This document shows, in pieces, positions 1-9,632 of a stretch of DNA of 64,000 nucleotides (position 1 is the first letter of the stretch; every line of letters starts with the position of its first letter). This DNA is from Enterobacteriaceae bacterium RIT691 (lineage in GTDB: Bacteria > Pseudomonadota > Gammaproteobacteria > Enterobacterales > Enterobacteriaceae), in NCBI GenBank assembly GCA_009668205.1, contig WJYM01000006.1, positions 186,001 through 250,000 of the forward strand. The letters run 5' to 3'. The position numbers were made by a program, and so were the translations under genes. The notes beneath the pieces are model-generated. The model made no database searches. It had not been told where the DNA came from and saw nothing but the letters and a program-made list of their open reading frames with translations.

Positions 1-820
1 TGTCATCGACAATCAGCACATTGAGTGGGAATTTATCCAGACGCAGCTCGGCGGCCAGTGATTTCGGCCCCTGGATAACAAACAGGTAAAAGTGCTCAGC
101 GGTATCAAGGAAACCGTCTTTGTAACCCAGTGACTGCTGCAGTGAGTCAACTTCATCGCGCGGATAGCCGGTCACGATGCGGTCAACTAACGTAGAACAG
201 AAGGTATTGCTCTCATTCAGCCAGGCGATGAACGCCTGCGGCAAATCCCACTGTCGGGCGTAACGCAGAACCAGCTCGCTCAGCGCCTCACCATTATAAT
301 CAATCAGTTCACACGGAATGATCACCCAGCCTTTATCCGCTGCACCGTTGAAATGGGTATAGCGCTCGAACAATAAACGGGTGAGTTTCGCCGGGTAGCT
401 GACCGCAGGCGCATCATCGAATTTATCATCGGCATGGTAGCTAATGCCCGCTTCCGTGGTGTTGGAAAAGACGAAACGCATATCCGGGTTGTGGGCCAGT
501 TTGAGGAACTCTGGATAGTCGCTGTACACGCTGATTTCACGGTTCACGGAACGGATCAGACGCGCATCACTTACCGCTTCGCCCTGCTCGTTCAGCCCGC
601 GGATAATGGTGGTATAGAGTCCATCCTGGGTGCTTAACGAGGGAGGGAAATCACTGTCGATAGGGCGAACAATCACCACGCCAGCGTTCAAATCGGTATG
701 TTGGTTAAGAAGATCAATCTGCCAGTCGACAAAAGCACGGAGGAAGTTACCTTCTCCGAATTGAAGGATGCGTTCAGGGTACTGCGCACCGGGAAAGTCG
801 CGGCGGTTTAGTGTTTTCAC
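1..820 (-). CDS. uxaB: Tagaturonate reductase (altronate oxidoreductase), partial
   Basis: NADH-dependent reduction of D-tagaturonate to D-altronate in cytoplasmic galacturonate catabolism. The first 273 codons are present and the gene runs off the left edge. The translation opens [17 protein letters not shown] and continues with the Rossmann-type [12 protein letters not shown] segment, matching E. coli UxaB closely. The start is a GTG at 820, preceded by AAGGGA at a normal distance; no in-frame ATG fits the family N-terminus better. It belongs to the same mannitol-dehydrogenase superfamily as the YdfI gene at 37.8 kb. No frameshift is seen in the visible part. Confidence 0.95.
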   Translation of the reverse strand, partial: MKTLNRRDFPGAQYPERILQFGEGNFLRAFVDWQIDLLNQHTDLNAGVVIVRPIDSDFPPSLSTQDGLYTTIIRGLNEQGEAVSDARLIRSVNREISVYSDYPEFLKLAHNPDMRFVFSNTTEAGISYHADDKFDDAPAVSYPAKLTRLLFERYTHFNGAADKGWVIIPCELIDYNGEALSELVLRYARQWDLPQAFIAWLNESNTFCSTLVDRIVTGYPRDEVDSLQQSLGYKDGFLDTAEHFYLFVIQGPKSLAAELRLDKFPLNVLIVDD

Positions 821-857
821 AATGGGTTTCCCTTATTGATTGGTCATACAGCCTGCG

Positions 858-872
858 TTATTGGTCTAATAA
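858..872. promoter_or_regulatory. Possible ExuR/UxuR-type operator upstream of uxaB
   Basis: TTATTGGTCTAATAA is an imperfect palindrome 38 bp upstream of the uxaB start. It carries the TTGGT half-site typical of hexuronate regulators ExuR and UxuR. Assignment rests on similarity to the known half-site and on the target gene only. Confidence 0.35.
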
Positions 873-935
873 CTTAGCAGACTTTAAAACCATAAAACCC
901 TGTTTTGATCAAACCAACGCCGCTTTGTTGCGGGG

Positions 936-1463
936 CTATAACAATTTATAAAAAATGGAGGTTGGCGTAAGCCCGCCTTCCGGCATCAGCGCGTACTGGG
1001 GGATCTCTCCGGCTTTCTGCCAGCCGCACTGCTGATAGAAGGTTTCGGCACCGCTTCCGGTCGAGGTATCCAGCACCAGGACCGTTTTGCCGCAACCACG
1101 GGCCGTGTTTTCCAGCGCATCCATCAACATTCTGGCAATACCTTGCCGACGACCGCGTGAGTGGACTAACAACTTTGCCACTTCACCCCGATGCGGTTGG
1201 TTTTCCGGAAAATCAGTGATCAACTGGACAGTGCCGAGCAGCTGGCCATCGCCATTAAAGGCCGCCAAAACCACCCGTTCATCTTCCCCGACGCTTTGCG
1301 CCACGTTGTGCCAGAACGCCGCCGCTTTGTCAGGATGAAAAGGCAACATAAAGCTGACGGAGGCACCGCCATTGACGCAATCGACTAAGATGTCGGTCAG
1401 TTCAGGCAGACGCCGGAGGATATCTTGCTGAGAAAGGGGCAACACGCGCAGTGCTGAGGTCAT
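936..1463 (-). CDS. GNAT-family N-acetyltransferase
   Basis: A 175-residue acetyl-CoA-dependent N-acetyltransferase of unknown substrate. The acetyl-CoA pyrophosphate-binding motif is visible as RGRRQGIARML, followed by the usual beta-alpha C-terminal half (VLVLDTSTGSGAETFYQQCGW). I chose the ATG at 1463, preceded by AAGGAG, rather than an upstream start at 1571 that would run into the 3' end of the neighbouring GGDEF gene. It lies 61 bp downstream of that gene on the same strand and may be co-transcribed with it. I do not recognise an E. coli K-12 equivalent at this position. Confidence 0.8.
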   Translation of the reverse strand: MTSALRVLPLSQQDILRRLPELTDILVDCVNGGASVSFMLPFHPDKAAAFWHNVAQSVGEDERVVLAAFNGDGQLLGTVQLITDFPENQPHRGEVAKLLVHSRGRRQGIARMLMDALENTARGCGKTVLVLDTSTGSGAETFYQQCGWQKAGEIPQYALMPEGGLTPTSIFYKLL

Positions 1464-1524
1464 AAAGGCTCCTTGGTTGACCTCACCACTATCGATGATC
1501 ATGCAGTGAAAAAGGTCATAGCCT

Positions 1525-2076
1525 TTACTTATCCTGTAGCCTGACCGCCTGCATGCGTTTATCCACGGCACGTAACCACCCGCTAAGATCAGTCACATCA
1601 TCATGATTAAACTCGACGACGGTCCAGCAGAACTGCAGCTTCCAGGGTTTTCCGGCGCTCAAATCCCACGCCTGTGCCTGCTCTTTCAGGTGCTGCATGG
1701 CAATCCACGCACCGCTTTCATCGGTATCGGAAAACAATACGCCAAATGCACCTTCTCCGTGGCGCAGCAGTAAATCCGTATCACGGAAAACACGGGTCAG
1801 TAATCCAGCTAACGCCTGTAAAGCCACATCACCTTCCGCGCGGCCATAGCGCTCGTAAATGCGGCTTATCTGTTTCAGTTCGATCCACCCTAACGTCAAT
1901 GGCTCAGCACGACGGTTGGCGGAAACGATAGCAAAATTGGCCAGCGGGACAAATCCCCGCCCGTTGAGTAAGCCGGTTAACGCATCCGTGGTCACTTCAC
2001 TGTAGGCAGCGAACTCTTGTTCCACCAGCGCCGCCAGGCATTGGGTTTGCTTCTCCGGGTGAACTGGACGTTCCAT
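1525..2076 (-). CDS. Degenerate GGDEF-domain protein
   Basis: A 183-residue soluble protein consisting almost wholly of one GGDEF fold. The domain entry TTDALTGLLNGRGF and the core are clear, but the active-site loop reads RHGEGAFGVLF where GG(D/E)EF is expected. Catalytic diguanylate cyclase activity is therefore unlikely; a c-di-GMP or GTP sensor, or a partner of DgcF encoded just upstream, is more plausible. No membrane segment or sensory domain is present. The ATG at 2076 follows TAAGGAG. It starts 85 bp after dgcF on the same strand. Function is inferred. Confidence 0.75.
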   Translation of the reverse strand: MERPVHPEKQTQCLAALVEQEFAAYSEVTTDALTGLLNGRGFVPLANFAIVSANRRAEPLTLGWIELKQISRIYERYGRAEGDVALQALAGLLTRVFRDTDLLLRHGEGAFGVLFSDTDESGAWIAMQHLKEQAQAWDLSAGKPWKLQFCWTVVEFNHDDVTDLSGWLRAVDKRMQAVRLQDK

Positions 2077-2161
2077 GACGTCTCCTTAAATGATCAATAC
2101 TCAGCCGTATTCCAGGTGTCCGATACAAAAAGCGCAGTAATAAGTGACAACGTCACATAAA

Positions 2162-3598
2162 TCAGGAGGCCGCGGTATCGGCAAGCACTGCGTCGTCGAG
2201 AGATTTGGCACAGGTTCGGTTGCGCCCGGCCTTTTTTGCCCGATACAGGTACTCGTCGGCTTCCACCAGCAAGGCATTAAAAGTATCAATGAGGGCGCCG
2301 TTGCCCGACAGGCCACTCCCGGTACCGATGCTCACCGTGACGCGAAGCGGCTGCTGACGCCACTGGAAAACACAGGCCTCCACGCGTTGGCGGATCTTCT
2401 CAGCCAGCTGAAAACCCGCAAGCGGATCCGTCGTTTTCGCGGCAACCACGAACTCTTCTCCCCCCATACGCGCCACCAGCCCCTGCTCACCGACCGCATC
2501 GTAAACCTGGCGTGCAAACGCCGCCAGCACGTAATCTCCACACTCATGACCATAATTATCGTTGACGCTTTTGAAGAAATCGATGTCCAGCAGCATCACG
2601 GTCAGGTAGCGATGGGGTTCTCCACGCTGATTTTTCAGCGCCTCATACAGCCCGGAACGGGAATACACCCGGGTCAGAAAATCGAAATCCGCACGCAGGG
2701 CCACCTGGCGCATCAAATTGTTAATCTCCGCGACGCTGGTAGACACGATCACCGGGCTAATGGCCAGTGTCGCGATGCCAAGGCGAGTCGAGAAAAGCTG
2801 GGCGGTCTGTAACGGCCCGCTCACCGCCAGGTTGATGACGGAATTGGCCACCAGGATTATCTCTGCGGCCCCGGTCACCAGCGTCAACGCACAGGTTACC
2901 GGCAGTGGATAACGAATCGCACACCAGATCAGTGCCGGCAGCGGAAACGCGAGGCTTCCCGCACCGCCAACCGCTATCGCCGCCGCCACCGAGAGCAGCA
3001 ACGACAGCACGGGCAGCAGTTGCTTCCAGTGAATACGGGTCAATTCATGAGGCAGACACAGGGTCATCACACAAGGCAGGATCAGCACCCCTGTCGAAAA
3101 CTGCTCGCTGAACCAGTCAGCCAACAGCGGCATAAAGGTTTGTCGGTCGATCCCCACCGATCCCAGCGCCCCCAACAGCGAGCAAAAAATGGCTGAAATC
3201 AGGCAGTAATAGAAGAGTCGCAGCGCATTAATCGGCCCGGGATCCTGTCCGGCACGCCGTTTATCACGCAACACCAGCTGCGCCACCATGATAATAAACA
3301 CCATATTGGAGGCGTTAATCACCAGCGACGCCAGTCCCCATTGCGTTGTCATCACGTCATACAGCAGCATTGCGCCGTAACAAATCGCGTAATAATAGCT
3401 GCGATTAAGCCAGATATAGCGCGCAAAGATCGCCGCCATCACCGCATTCAGCGGCCAAAACAGGGAGAGCTCCTGAACCAGACGCAGCATGGCGCCTATC
3501 GCATAAAACAGCGTAGTGACGACAAACACGGCAAGGGCATTGCGCAGAACGTGCGCTTCGCTAAAGACGGTAAAGCGGGGAATGGAAATCGAACGCAT
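2162..3598 (-). CDS. dgcF: Membrane diguanylate cyclase DgcF (YneF)
   Basis: Makes c-di-GMP from two GTP. The N-terminal ~300 residues form a MASE-like set of about eight membrane segments; a GGDEF domain follows, with DFLTRVYSRSGLYEAL, the metal-binding LLDIDFFKSVND segment, and an intact GGEEF at about residues 379-383. The allosteric RxxD I-site nine residues before GGEEF is absent, so product inhibition through that site is not expected. Position between uxaB and yneG/glsB matches E. coli yneF. Length 478 residues is normal. The degenerate GGDEF gene follows immediately and may modulate it. Confidence 0.88.
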   Translation of the reverse strand: MRSISIPRFTVFSEAHVLRNALAVFVVTTLFYAIGAMLRLVQELSLFWPLNAVMAAIFARYIWLNRSYYYAICYGAMLLYDVMTTQWGLASLVINASNMVFIIMVAQLVLRDKRRAGQDPGPINALRLFYYCLISAIFCSLLGALGSVGIDRQTFMPLLADWFSEQFSTGVLILPCVMTLCLPHELTRIHWKQLLPVLSLLLSVAAAIAVGGAGSLAFPLPALIWCAIRYPLPVTCALTLVTGAAEIILVANSVINLAVSGPLQTAQLFSTRLGIATLAISPVIVSTSVAEINNLMRQVALRADFDFLTRVYSRSGLYEALKNQRGEPHRYLTVMLLDIDFFKSVNDNYGHECGDYVLAAFARQVYDAVGEQGLVARMGGEEFVVAAKTTDPLAGFQLAEKIRQRVEACVFQWRQQPLRVTVSIGTGSGLSGNGALIDTFNALLVEADEYLYRAKKAGRNRTCAKSLDDAVLADTAAS

Positions 3599-3713
3599 TA
3601 ATTATCTTTCCATATAATCGCAAATGACGATTATTTTGGGGATTGCAGGTAAATGCTCGGGAATACTCACTACTATTGATCACAATTCGCGTATTAACAA
3701 TTATCCGTGTTAT

Positions 3714-4073
3714 TTATTTGTTATTCATGTTAACAACGAGCCAGTGATGGATCACCGTCACCAGGTAGTGCTGTTCGTCGGCGGTAAGCTCCCTTCCCTC
3801 TGCAAACCCATGCCATTTTGCCACGCAGCCACGACAGCAGGTCGCCGTCGCATGCTGCGCGATAAACACAGGATGTCCACGCATCGGCGTTTGTTTCCCG
3901 TCGTTTTTAGGCTGCGCAGGCGCCAGACGCTGAGCAATAAAATCGGCGGCATGACGATCAATAACCTCAGGCCCTTTATCCCAACAGTATTGCCGCTCTT
4001 TCGCTCCCAGACGAAACCGGGAACGAAAAGAAGAACGCGCCAGCCGGGCGAAAAGTGAATCCAGACTGTTCAT
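3714..4073 (-). CDS. yneG: DUF4186 protein YneG
   Basis: A 119-residue cytoplasmic protein of unknown function, conserved next to glutaminase glsB in enterobacteria. The N-terminus [11 protein letters not shown] followed by FRSRFRLGAKERQYCW is typical of the family. Several Cys and His residues (HATATCCRGCVAKWH) suggest metal binding, which is inference. The ATG at 4073 overlaps the glsB stop as TGATG, so the two are translationally coupled; a TTG one codon earlier is the alternative start. Confidence 0.85.
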   Translation of the reverse strand: MNSLDSLFARLARSSFRSRFRLGAKERQYCWDKGPEVIDRHAADFIAQRLAPAQPKNDGKQTPMRGHPVFIAQHATATCCRGCVAKWHGFAEGRELTADEQHYLVTVIHHWLVVNMNNK

Positions 4074-4993
4074 CAATAAACAGAGCGTCCCAGACGCTGG
4101 GTCAGTTTTTCCAGTACCGCGATCCCGGCCAGGGAATTCCCTGCATCATCCAGTTGCGGACTCCAGACGGCAATCGCCATTTCATGCGGCACAATCGCCA
4201 CAATGCCCCCACCGACGCCCGATTTTGCCGGTAGCCCAACGCGCCAGGCAAACTCACCAGCATTCTGATACATGCCGCTGGTCGCCATCAGGGCATTCAC
4301 CTGACGCGCCTGCAGCGGCGTAATAACAGCGCGGTCGCCCTGCGGAAATTGCCCCTGATTCGCAAGGAACAGGAACGTCTGCGCCAGCTCAGTACAGCTC
4401 ATTTTCAGCGCGCAGTAATGGAAATAGTTCTGTAACACCGTGGTGACATCGTTATGGAAGTTGCCAAAGGACTTCATCAGCCAGGCAATGGCCGCATTGC
4501 GGGCAGCATGGTCAAACTCGGAACGGGCCACGATGCTGTCATAGGCAAGGTCATCCACGCCGGAAAGCTTACGGACAATTTCCAGCATCCGTTGCCGTGG
4601 CGCGCTCAGACGGCTTTGCAGCATATCGCACACCACCAGCGCACCGGCATTGATGAACGGATTGCGCGGGATCCCTTGTTCTATCTCAAGCTGCAGCAGT
4701 GAGTTAAAAGGCTGACCGGACGGATCTTTCCCCACCCGCTGCCAGATCTCCTCTTCCTGATAATGGTTCATCGCCACCACCAGACTCAGCACTTTGGAAA
4801 TCGACTGTATCGAGAAACGCTCCTGTGCATCCCCGGCACTGAAGTGCTGTCCGTCAACGGTGCTGATGGCGATCCCCAGCTTCGCCCCGTCCACACACGC
4901 CAGCGCCGGTATATAATCGGCAACCTTGCCGCGCCCTATCAGCGGACGAACCTCTTCCAGTACTGCCGCCAACATGCTGTTATCGATGCCCAT
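4073..4993 (-). CDS. glsB: Glutaminase 2
   Basis: Hydrolyses L-glutamine to glutamate and ammonia in the cytoplasm; serine-dependent beta-lactamase-like fold. The SxxK catalytic tetrad is visible as S64-I-S-K67 within FSIQSISKV, and the family segments [17 protein letters not shown] and [12 protein letters not shown] are intact. At 306 residues it is close to the E. coli YneH protein (308). It is coupled to yneG through a TGATG overlap. A GC-rich hairpin (5017-5034) lies between it and the chemoreceptor upstream. Confidence 0.93.
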   Translation of the reverse strand: MGIDNSMLAAVLEEVRPLIGRGKVADYIPALACVDGAKLGIAISTVDGQHFSAGDAQERFSIQSISKVLSLVVAMNHYQEEEIWQRVGKDPSGQPFNSLLQLEIEQGIPRNPFINAGALVVCDMLQSRLSAPRQRMLEIVRKLSGVDDLAYDSIVARSEFDHAARNAAIAWLMKSFGNFHNDVTTVLQNYFHYCALKMSCTELAQTFLFLANQGQFPQGDRAVITPLQARQVNALMATSGMYQNAGEFAWRVGLPAKSGVGGGIVAIVPHEMAIAVWSPQLDDAGNSLAGIAVLEKLTQRLGRSVY

Positions 4994-5046
4994 TATCCCT
5001 TCACTCCTTGCCCGCAGGCCTGTTTCGGCCTGCGAGTATAGCAGCG

Positions 5047-6645
5047 TCAGGCTGGCAGACGAAAGCGCATCACCGCCTGCGTTAGCTGCGTCGCACTGGT
5101 TTCCAGGCGGCGTGAAGATTGGGCGGTGAAATTGACCAGCTCCCCGGTTTTTCCGGCCACCCGATTGAGGGAATGCAGCTGACGGGTCATCTGATGGATA
5201 CTCTCGCCCTGGCTCAGCGTCGCTTTGGCGATTTCATTAAGTAACGTACTCAGCGCCCCGACCAGAGTCGTTACCTGTTGCAGGTTATGCTCAAGCAGCG
5301 TCACCGCGCGGGATCCGTCGTCAATGCCCTGCAGGGAATGATTAATCAGTGCCTGAATCGTTTGGGTGGATTGACTGCTCTGGCGGGCCAGCAGCCCCAC
5401 TTCACGGGCGACGACCGCAAAGCCGCGCCCCTGATTGCCCGCATGAGCCGCTTCAATCGCCGCATTCAGGGCGAGAATATTCGTCTGGAAGGCAACGTTG
5501 TCGATCAGCGCCACAATCCCTCGCATCTCTGAGGAACGCGCCACAATGGTCTGCATCGAAGCATTCACCGTGAGCATCATACTGTCGCCCCCTGCCGCCA
5601 GTTTTCTGGCCTGTTCAGCGCGTTCCCGCGCCAGTCCTGCGTAACTGGAATTGCCTTCTACGTGCGTCTCCAGAGACGTGATATGACGGGTCACTCCTTC
5701 AAGCTCCTCAGTCTGCTTCTGCGCCTGCTGTGAGAGCTGTTCGTTGCCCTGAGCCAGTTTTTCGATACTGCCCGCAAGGGTGCCGGTAGCCTGACTGACC
5801 TGAACCACCAATTGCTGTAATCCCTGCTGCATGTCAGCCAGACTGGTGGCGATCTGCTGGATTTCCCGGTTAAACAGCGGGACCACCGGCAGCGGCTGCG
5901 AAAGATCGCCTTCGGCCAGCGTTTTAATCTGGGTGATGAGCCGGCGCAGCGGCACAATGACCCAACGCGACATCCCTCGCCATACGCCTATCGCCACCCC
6001 CAGCAGGAGAAGCGGTGCCAGCAGAAACAGCTGCTGCAGGCGCGAGAGGCTCGCCATTAACTGTTCGCGTCCGGAGACAGCACTCTGCTCGCTGGCGGTC
6101 TGAAAATGGGCGTAGTTGTCGTTGAAATCACGCTGAAAGGCCTGAACCGGCACCGCAAAGAAGGCATCAATCGACTGCGTTTTCTCCAGACCGTTGAGCT
6201 GCTCTTCGATGGCAGCGGAGAACTGCTGGTAGCTGGCCACCAGCGCCTCATCTTTTACCGGGTTCATCGCAAGCCATGCCTGCCACGCCTTTCGGGAATC
6301 GTTCAGGCTCGCGCGGGCATCCTGCAGCAGTCCGTCAGAACTCCCGACCGAGCCGGTTTCCTTATCCTGCATAAAATAGACCCCCGCGCGGTTCAGCAGA
6401 TCGCTTGCCGCCAGCAGAGACACACGGGCCTGATCGACCTTTAGCTGCTGCAGATGGGCGTGCTGATTACGCTGTTCGTTCAGGCGGGCACTGTGCAGTG
6501 ACCAGGACAACAGAAATGACGAGGCGATCTGCAGAGCGCAGAACAGCCCAATAATAAAAAAGATACCGGCGAGAAGGCCAAACTGCTGAGGGAAAAAACG
6601 GCGAATAAAGCGGCGGAAAATTTGCATTAGGTTCATCATTTTCAT
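5047..6645 (-). CDS. Methyl-accepting chemotaxis protein
   Basis: A 532-residue inner-membrane chemoreceptor: TM1 at about residues 21-43, a periplasmic four-helix-bundle ligand domain, TM2 at about 208-225 ([17 protein letters not shown]), HAMP, then the cytoplasmic coiled coil with the signalling hairpin ([33 protein letters not shown]). No C-terminal NWETF-like CheR/CheB tether is present; the protein ends RFRLPA. At the hairpin tip, His replaces the usual trimer-contact Arg and Asn replaces the following Glu ([12 protein letters not shown] versus EAARAGEQGRGF). Ligand unknown. The start is the first ATG; its SD is weak. Confidence 0.9.
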   Translation of the reverse strand: MKMMNLMQIFRRFIRRFFPQQFGLLAGIFFIIGLFCALQIASSFLLSWSLHSARLNEQRNQHAHLQQLKVDQARVSLLAASDLLNRAGVYFMQDKETGSVGSSDGLLQDARASLNDSRKAWQAWLAMNPVKDEALVASYQQFSAAIEEQLNGLEKTQSIDAFFAVPVQAFQRDFNDNYAHFQTASEQSAVSGREQLMASLSRLQQLFLLAPLLLLGVAIGVWRGMSRWVIVPLRRLITQIKTLAEGDLSQPLPVVPLFNREIQQIATSLADMQQGLQQLVVQVSQATGTLAGSIEKLAQGNEQLSQQAQKQTEELEGVTRHITSLETHVEGNSSYAGLARERAEQARKLAAGGDSMMLTVNASMQTIVARSSEMRGIVALIDNVAFQTNILALNAAIEAAHAGNQGRGFAVVAREVGLLARQSSQSTQTIQALINHSLQGIDDGSRAVTLLEHNLQQVTTLVGALSTLLNEIAKATLSQGESIHQMTRQLHSLNRVAGKTGELVNFTAQSSRRLETSATQLTQAVMRFRLPA

Positions 6646-6702
6646 CTATAACAACAAGTTGGGCGAAAATGTACCGAATAAAAATGACAGAACCATGACA
6701 AC

Positions 6703-6730
6703 AAAAAAGCGCCTCATTGGGCGCTTTCGT
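6703..6730 (-). terminator. Rho-independent terminator of sad
   Basis: Read on the minus strand, AAAGCGCCCAATGAGGCGC followed by TTTTTTG forms a short GC stem with a U tract just after the sad stop codon. Confidence 0.8.
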
Positions 6731-6753
6731 TTAGGTATTGGGTCAGACAGTCA

Positions 6754-8139
6754 TCAGTGGCGATCTTTCCACACGGTTTGCACATTACAGAACTCATGCA
6801 GACCAAAATGGGACAGCTCACGACCATAGCCACTTTTCTTCACGCCACCAAAGGCCACGCGGGCATCAGACGCGCAGTAACCGTTGATGAACACGCCACC
6901 ACACTCCAGCTCATCGGCAAAGCGCTGAGCCTGCTTTTCGTCGCGGGTGTAAATCGTGGCGGACAGACCAAATTCACTGTCATTGGCCAATGCCAGCGCG
7001 TGGTCAGCATCACGAGCCACGGTGATCGCCGCCACCGGACCAAACATTTCCTGACGAAACGCCGTCATGTTCGGCGTGACGTTGCCCAGCACCGTCGCCG
7101 GATAGTAGTTGCCCTTACCGGCCACTTTTTCGCCGCCGAGCAGCAGCGTTGCGCCCTCTTCCAGCGTGGCGACGACCTGATTGTGCAATTCATCGCGCAA
7201 ATCATAACGCGCCATCGGGCCCAGGTAGTGCTGTTCGTCTTCCGGGTTGCCCATCTTCAGCTTCGCGGCAGCTTCGACAAATTTTTCGGTAAACGCAGTG
7301 GCGATACCCGCTTCAACAATAAAGCGCTTCGATGCTGCACAAACCTGCCCGGTGTTCTGATAGCGACCGATGACCGCAGCTTTAACGGCTTCATCCAGGT
7401 CGGCATCGTTCAGTACGATGAACGGATCGGAACCGCCCAGTTCCAGCACGCATTTTTTCAGCGCGGCCCCCGCCTGAGCACCAATGGCTTTACCGGCGCG
7501 CATACTGCCGGTCAGGGTGACGGCGGCGATACGCGGATCGTTAATCATTTGCGACACGCCGTCATTGGTGGCGTTGACCCAGCCAAACACGCCGGTCGGG
7601 ATCCCGGCTTCAGCGAACATATCGCCAATCAGCTGAGCGCTGCCCATCACGTTGGGCGCGTGTTTGAGCAGATAGCTGTTACCCGCCAGCAGGATCGGCA
7701 CGGCCCCACGCAGGACCTGCCACAGCGGGAAGTTCCATGGCATCACCGCCATCACGGGACCCAGCGGACGATACTCGATCACCGCTTTCTGATTTTCCAC
7801 CTGGGTGCCTTCCGTCGCCAGCATGGCCGGGCCGTGCTCGGCATACCAGTCACACAGGTTTGCAGACTTGGTCACTTCGCCGCGAGCCTGGGCAATCGGC
7901 TTACCAATCTCACGGCTGATCATCAGCGCCATCGCTTCAGCATGCACACGGATAACCTTGCCCAGATTGCGCAGTGCATCGGCACGAGAGGCTACGCTGA
8001 GCTTTTTCCACTGACGAAAACCAACGTCTGCCAGCGCAACGGCCTGGTTTACCTCTTCTGGCGTGGCCCATGCCAATGCAGACAGGGTTTCGCCGGTCGC
8101 CGGGTTGACGGAAATCGCGTGGGTTGCAGGTGATGTCAT
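6754..8139 (-). CDS. sad: NAD+-dependent succinate semialdehyde dehydrogenase Sad
   Basis: Oxidises succinate semialdehyde to succinate, the last step of GABA and putrescine catabolism. A 461-residue aldehyde dehydrogenase matching E. coli YneI along its whole length: PWNFPLWQV, catalytic Glu233 in ELGGSDPF, catalytic Cys267 in NTGQVCAA, and the C-terminal KKSGYGRELSHFGLHEF. It is divergent from the LysR gene yneJ with a 107-bp shared promoter region, suggesting control by that regulator. A terminator follows. Confidence 0.95.
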   Translation of the reverse strand: MTSPATHAISVNPATGETLSALAWATPEEVNQAVALADVGFRQWKKLSVASRADALRNLGKVIRVHAEAMALMISREIGKPIAQARGEVTKSANLCDWYAEHGPAMLATEGTQVENQKAVIEYRPLGPVMAVMPWNFPLWQVLRGAVPILLAGNSYLLKHAPNVMGSAQLIGDMFAEAGIPTGVFGWVNATNDGVSQMINDPRIAAVTLTGSMRAGKAIGAQAGAALKKCVLELGGSDPFIVLNDADLDEAVKAAVIGRYQNTGQVCAASKRFIVEAGIATAFTEKFVEAAAKLKMGNPEDEQHYLGPMARYDLRDELHNQVVATLEEGATLLLGGEKVAGKGNYYPATVLGNVTPNMTAFRQEMFGPVAAITVARDADHALALANDSEFGLSATIYTRDEKQAQRFADELECGGVFINGYCASDARVAFGGVKKSGYGRELSHFGLHEFCNVQTVWKDRH

Positions 8140-8246
8140 GATTTTTTCTCTCTCTGTTCTCTGGGGCTGTTGCCTGATAGTGGCTGACTCTGCTATTTAT
8201 GGAAACTGAATAATATTAACCAAACCATTCACGATACGAGAACGCT

Positions 8247-9125
8247 ATGGATCTGACTCAGCTAGAGATGTTTAACGCTGTCGCCCAGACCGGCAGCATT
8301 ACCCAGGCCGCGCAAAAGGTACACCGCGTCCCGTCAAACCTGACCACCCGCATTCGCCAGCTGGAGGCCGATCTGGGCGTGGCGCTTTTTATCCGTGAAA
8401 ACCAACGCCTGCGGTTATCGCCCGCCGGACACAGCTTTTTACGCTACAGCCAACAAATTCTGGCACTGGTAGATGAAGCGCGAATGGTGGTTGCCGGGGA
8501 TGAACCTCAGGGCCTGTTTTCCCTGGGGTCGCTGGAAAGCACCGCCGCCGTCCGTATTCCAACGACGCTGGCACGCTATAACCAGCGTTACCCTAAAATT
8601 CAGTTCGATCTGGCAACCGGCCCTTCCGGCACCATGATCGACGGTGTGTTGGAGGGAAACTTTAGCGCCGCGTTTGTGGACGGCCCGGTCATGCACCCGG
8701 GTCTGGAGGGGGTGCCGGTGTATCCGGAAGAGATGGTGATTGTGACGGCGAAAGGCCATCCCCCGATTTCACGCGCCAGCGACGTTAACGGTGCCAGCAT
8801 TTACGCCTTCCGCGCGAACTGCTCGTATCGCCGTCATTTCGAGAGTTGGTTTCAGGCAGACAGGGCCACGCCGGGCCGGATCCATGAAATGGAGTCCTAC
8901 CACGGCATGCTGGCCTGTGTGATTGCGGGTGCCGGTCTGGCGATGATCCCACGCAGCATGCTGGAAAGCATGCCCGGACATCATCAGGTAGACACCTGGC
9001 CGCTGTCAGAAAAATGGCGCTGGCTAACTACCTGGCTGGTGTGGCGTCGGGGCACGATGAGCCGACAGCTGGAAGCGTTTATTACATTGCTTGACGAAGA
9101 TCCGCAATCAGCGACTTCTCCATAA
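8247..9125 (+). CDS. yneJ: LysR-family regulator YneJ
   Basis: A 292-residue LysR-type transcriptional regulator with an N-terminal winged helix-turn-helix ([40 protein letters not shown]) and a C-terminal substrate-binding domain from about residue 90. It is divergent from sad, the same arrangement as in E. coli, so regulation of sad is the natural inference. Its 3' end overlaps the convergent GNAT gene by 44 bp. Effector unknown. Confidence 0.9.
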   Translation: MDLTQLEMFNAVAQTGSITQAAQKVHRVPSNLTTRIRQLEADLGVALFIRENQRLRLSPAGHSFLRYSQQILALVDEARMVVAGDEPQGLFSLGSLESTAAVRIPTTLARYNQRYPKIQFDLATGPSGTMIDGVLEGNFSAAFVDGPVMHPGLEGVPVYPEEMVIVTAKGHPPISRASDVNGASIYAFRANCSYRRHFESWFQADRATPGRIHEMESYHGMLACVIAGAGLAMIPRSMLESMPGHHQVDTWPLSEKWRWLTTWLVWRRGTMSRQLEAFITLLDEDPQSATSP

Positions 9126-9561
9126 AAATGCTCAGGGGATCGGGACGATAAGGGGTAAAAGCGTCACGTTCGACATAGCCGTTGCGGGTATAGAGCGTAG
9201 CGGCAGCTGGCTGATGGATGCCCGTCTCCAGGCGCAGCGTATGACAGTGACGTGCACGGGCTTCATTTTCCAGCGCGGCCAGCAAGGCCTGGCCCAGCCG
9301 CTGTCCGCGATGTTCCGGATCGATATACACCCGCTTCATTTCGCCGCTGCCGTCACCGTGTAGCACGACGGCCCCGCAGCCCACTGCATGCTGCTCTGCA
9401 TCACGAATGATCATCAGAATCAGAGCATCTGGCGCAAGGGGGTTCAGATCGAGCAAATGATTGCTTTCAGCCGGATAAAGCTGCTGCTGAAATGCATCGA
9501 GGGCGGCAATCAGCGGCGTGATATCGGGATGGTTTGCAGGACAGAGCGAGATAGCGTACAT
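9082..9561 (-). CDS. GNAT-family N-acetyltransferase (YsnE-like)
   Basis: A 159-residue cytoplasmic acetyltransferase. The acetyl-CoA loop R85-G-Q-R-L-G90 sits in [16 protein letters not shown], followed by [20 protein letters not shown], the pattern of the PhnO/YsnE type. Substrate unknown. It converges on yneJ with a 44-bp 3' overlap; its own ATG at 9561 is preceded by AGAGGAACC. It sits next to the PhzF-like pair but 72 bp away, so operon membership is uncertain. Confidence 0.82.
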   Translation of the reverse strand: MYAISLCPANHPDITPLIAALDAFQQQLYPAESNHLLDLNPLAPDALILMIIRDAEQHAVGCGAVVLHGDGSGEMKRVYIDPEHRGQRLGQALLAALENEARARHCHTLRLETGIHQPAAATLYTRNGYVERDAFTPYRPDPLSIFMEKSLIADLRQAM

Positions 9562-9632
9562 GGCAGGTTCCTCTGGTTTAGCAGAAACTCTATACCCGCC
9601 GGACGCTATCCGCTCATAGGATTAACTTATCG

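Noticed and set aside
1464-1571. N-terminal extension of the GNAT gene
   Set aside because: It would overlap the GGDEF gene, lacks an SD and bears no GNAT similarity, whereas ATG 1463 has AAGGAG.
6757-8133. 458-codon open frame on the plus strand opposite sad
   Set aside because: It mirrors the sad gene almost end to end, has no SD and gives a His/Arg/Gln-rich translation typical of an antisense shadow.
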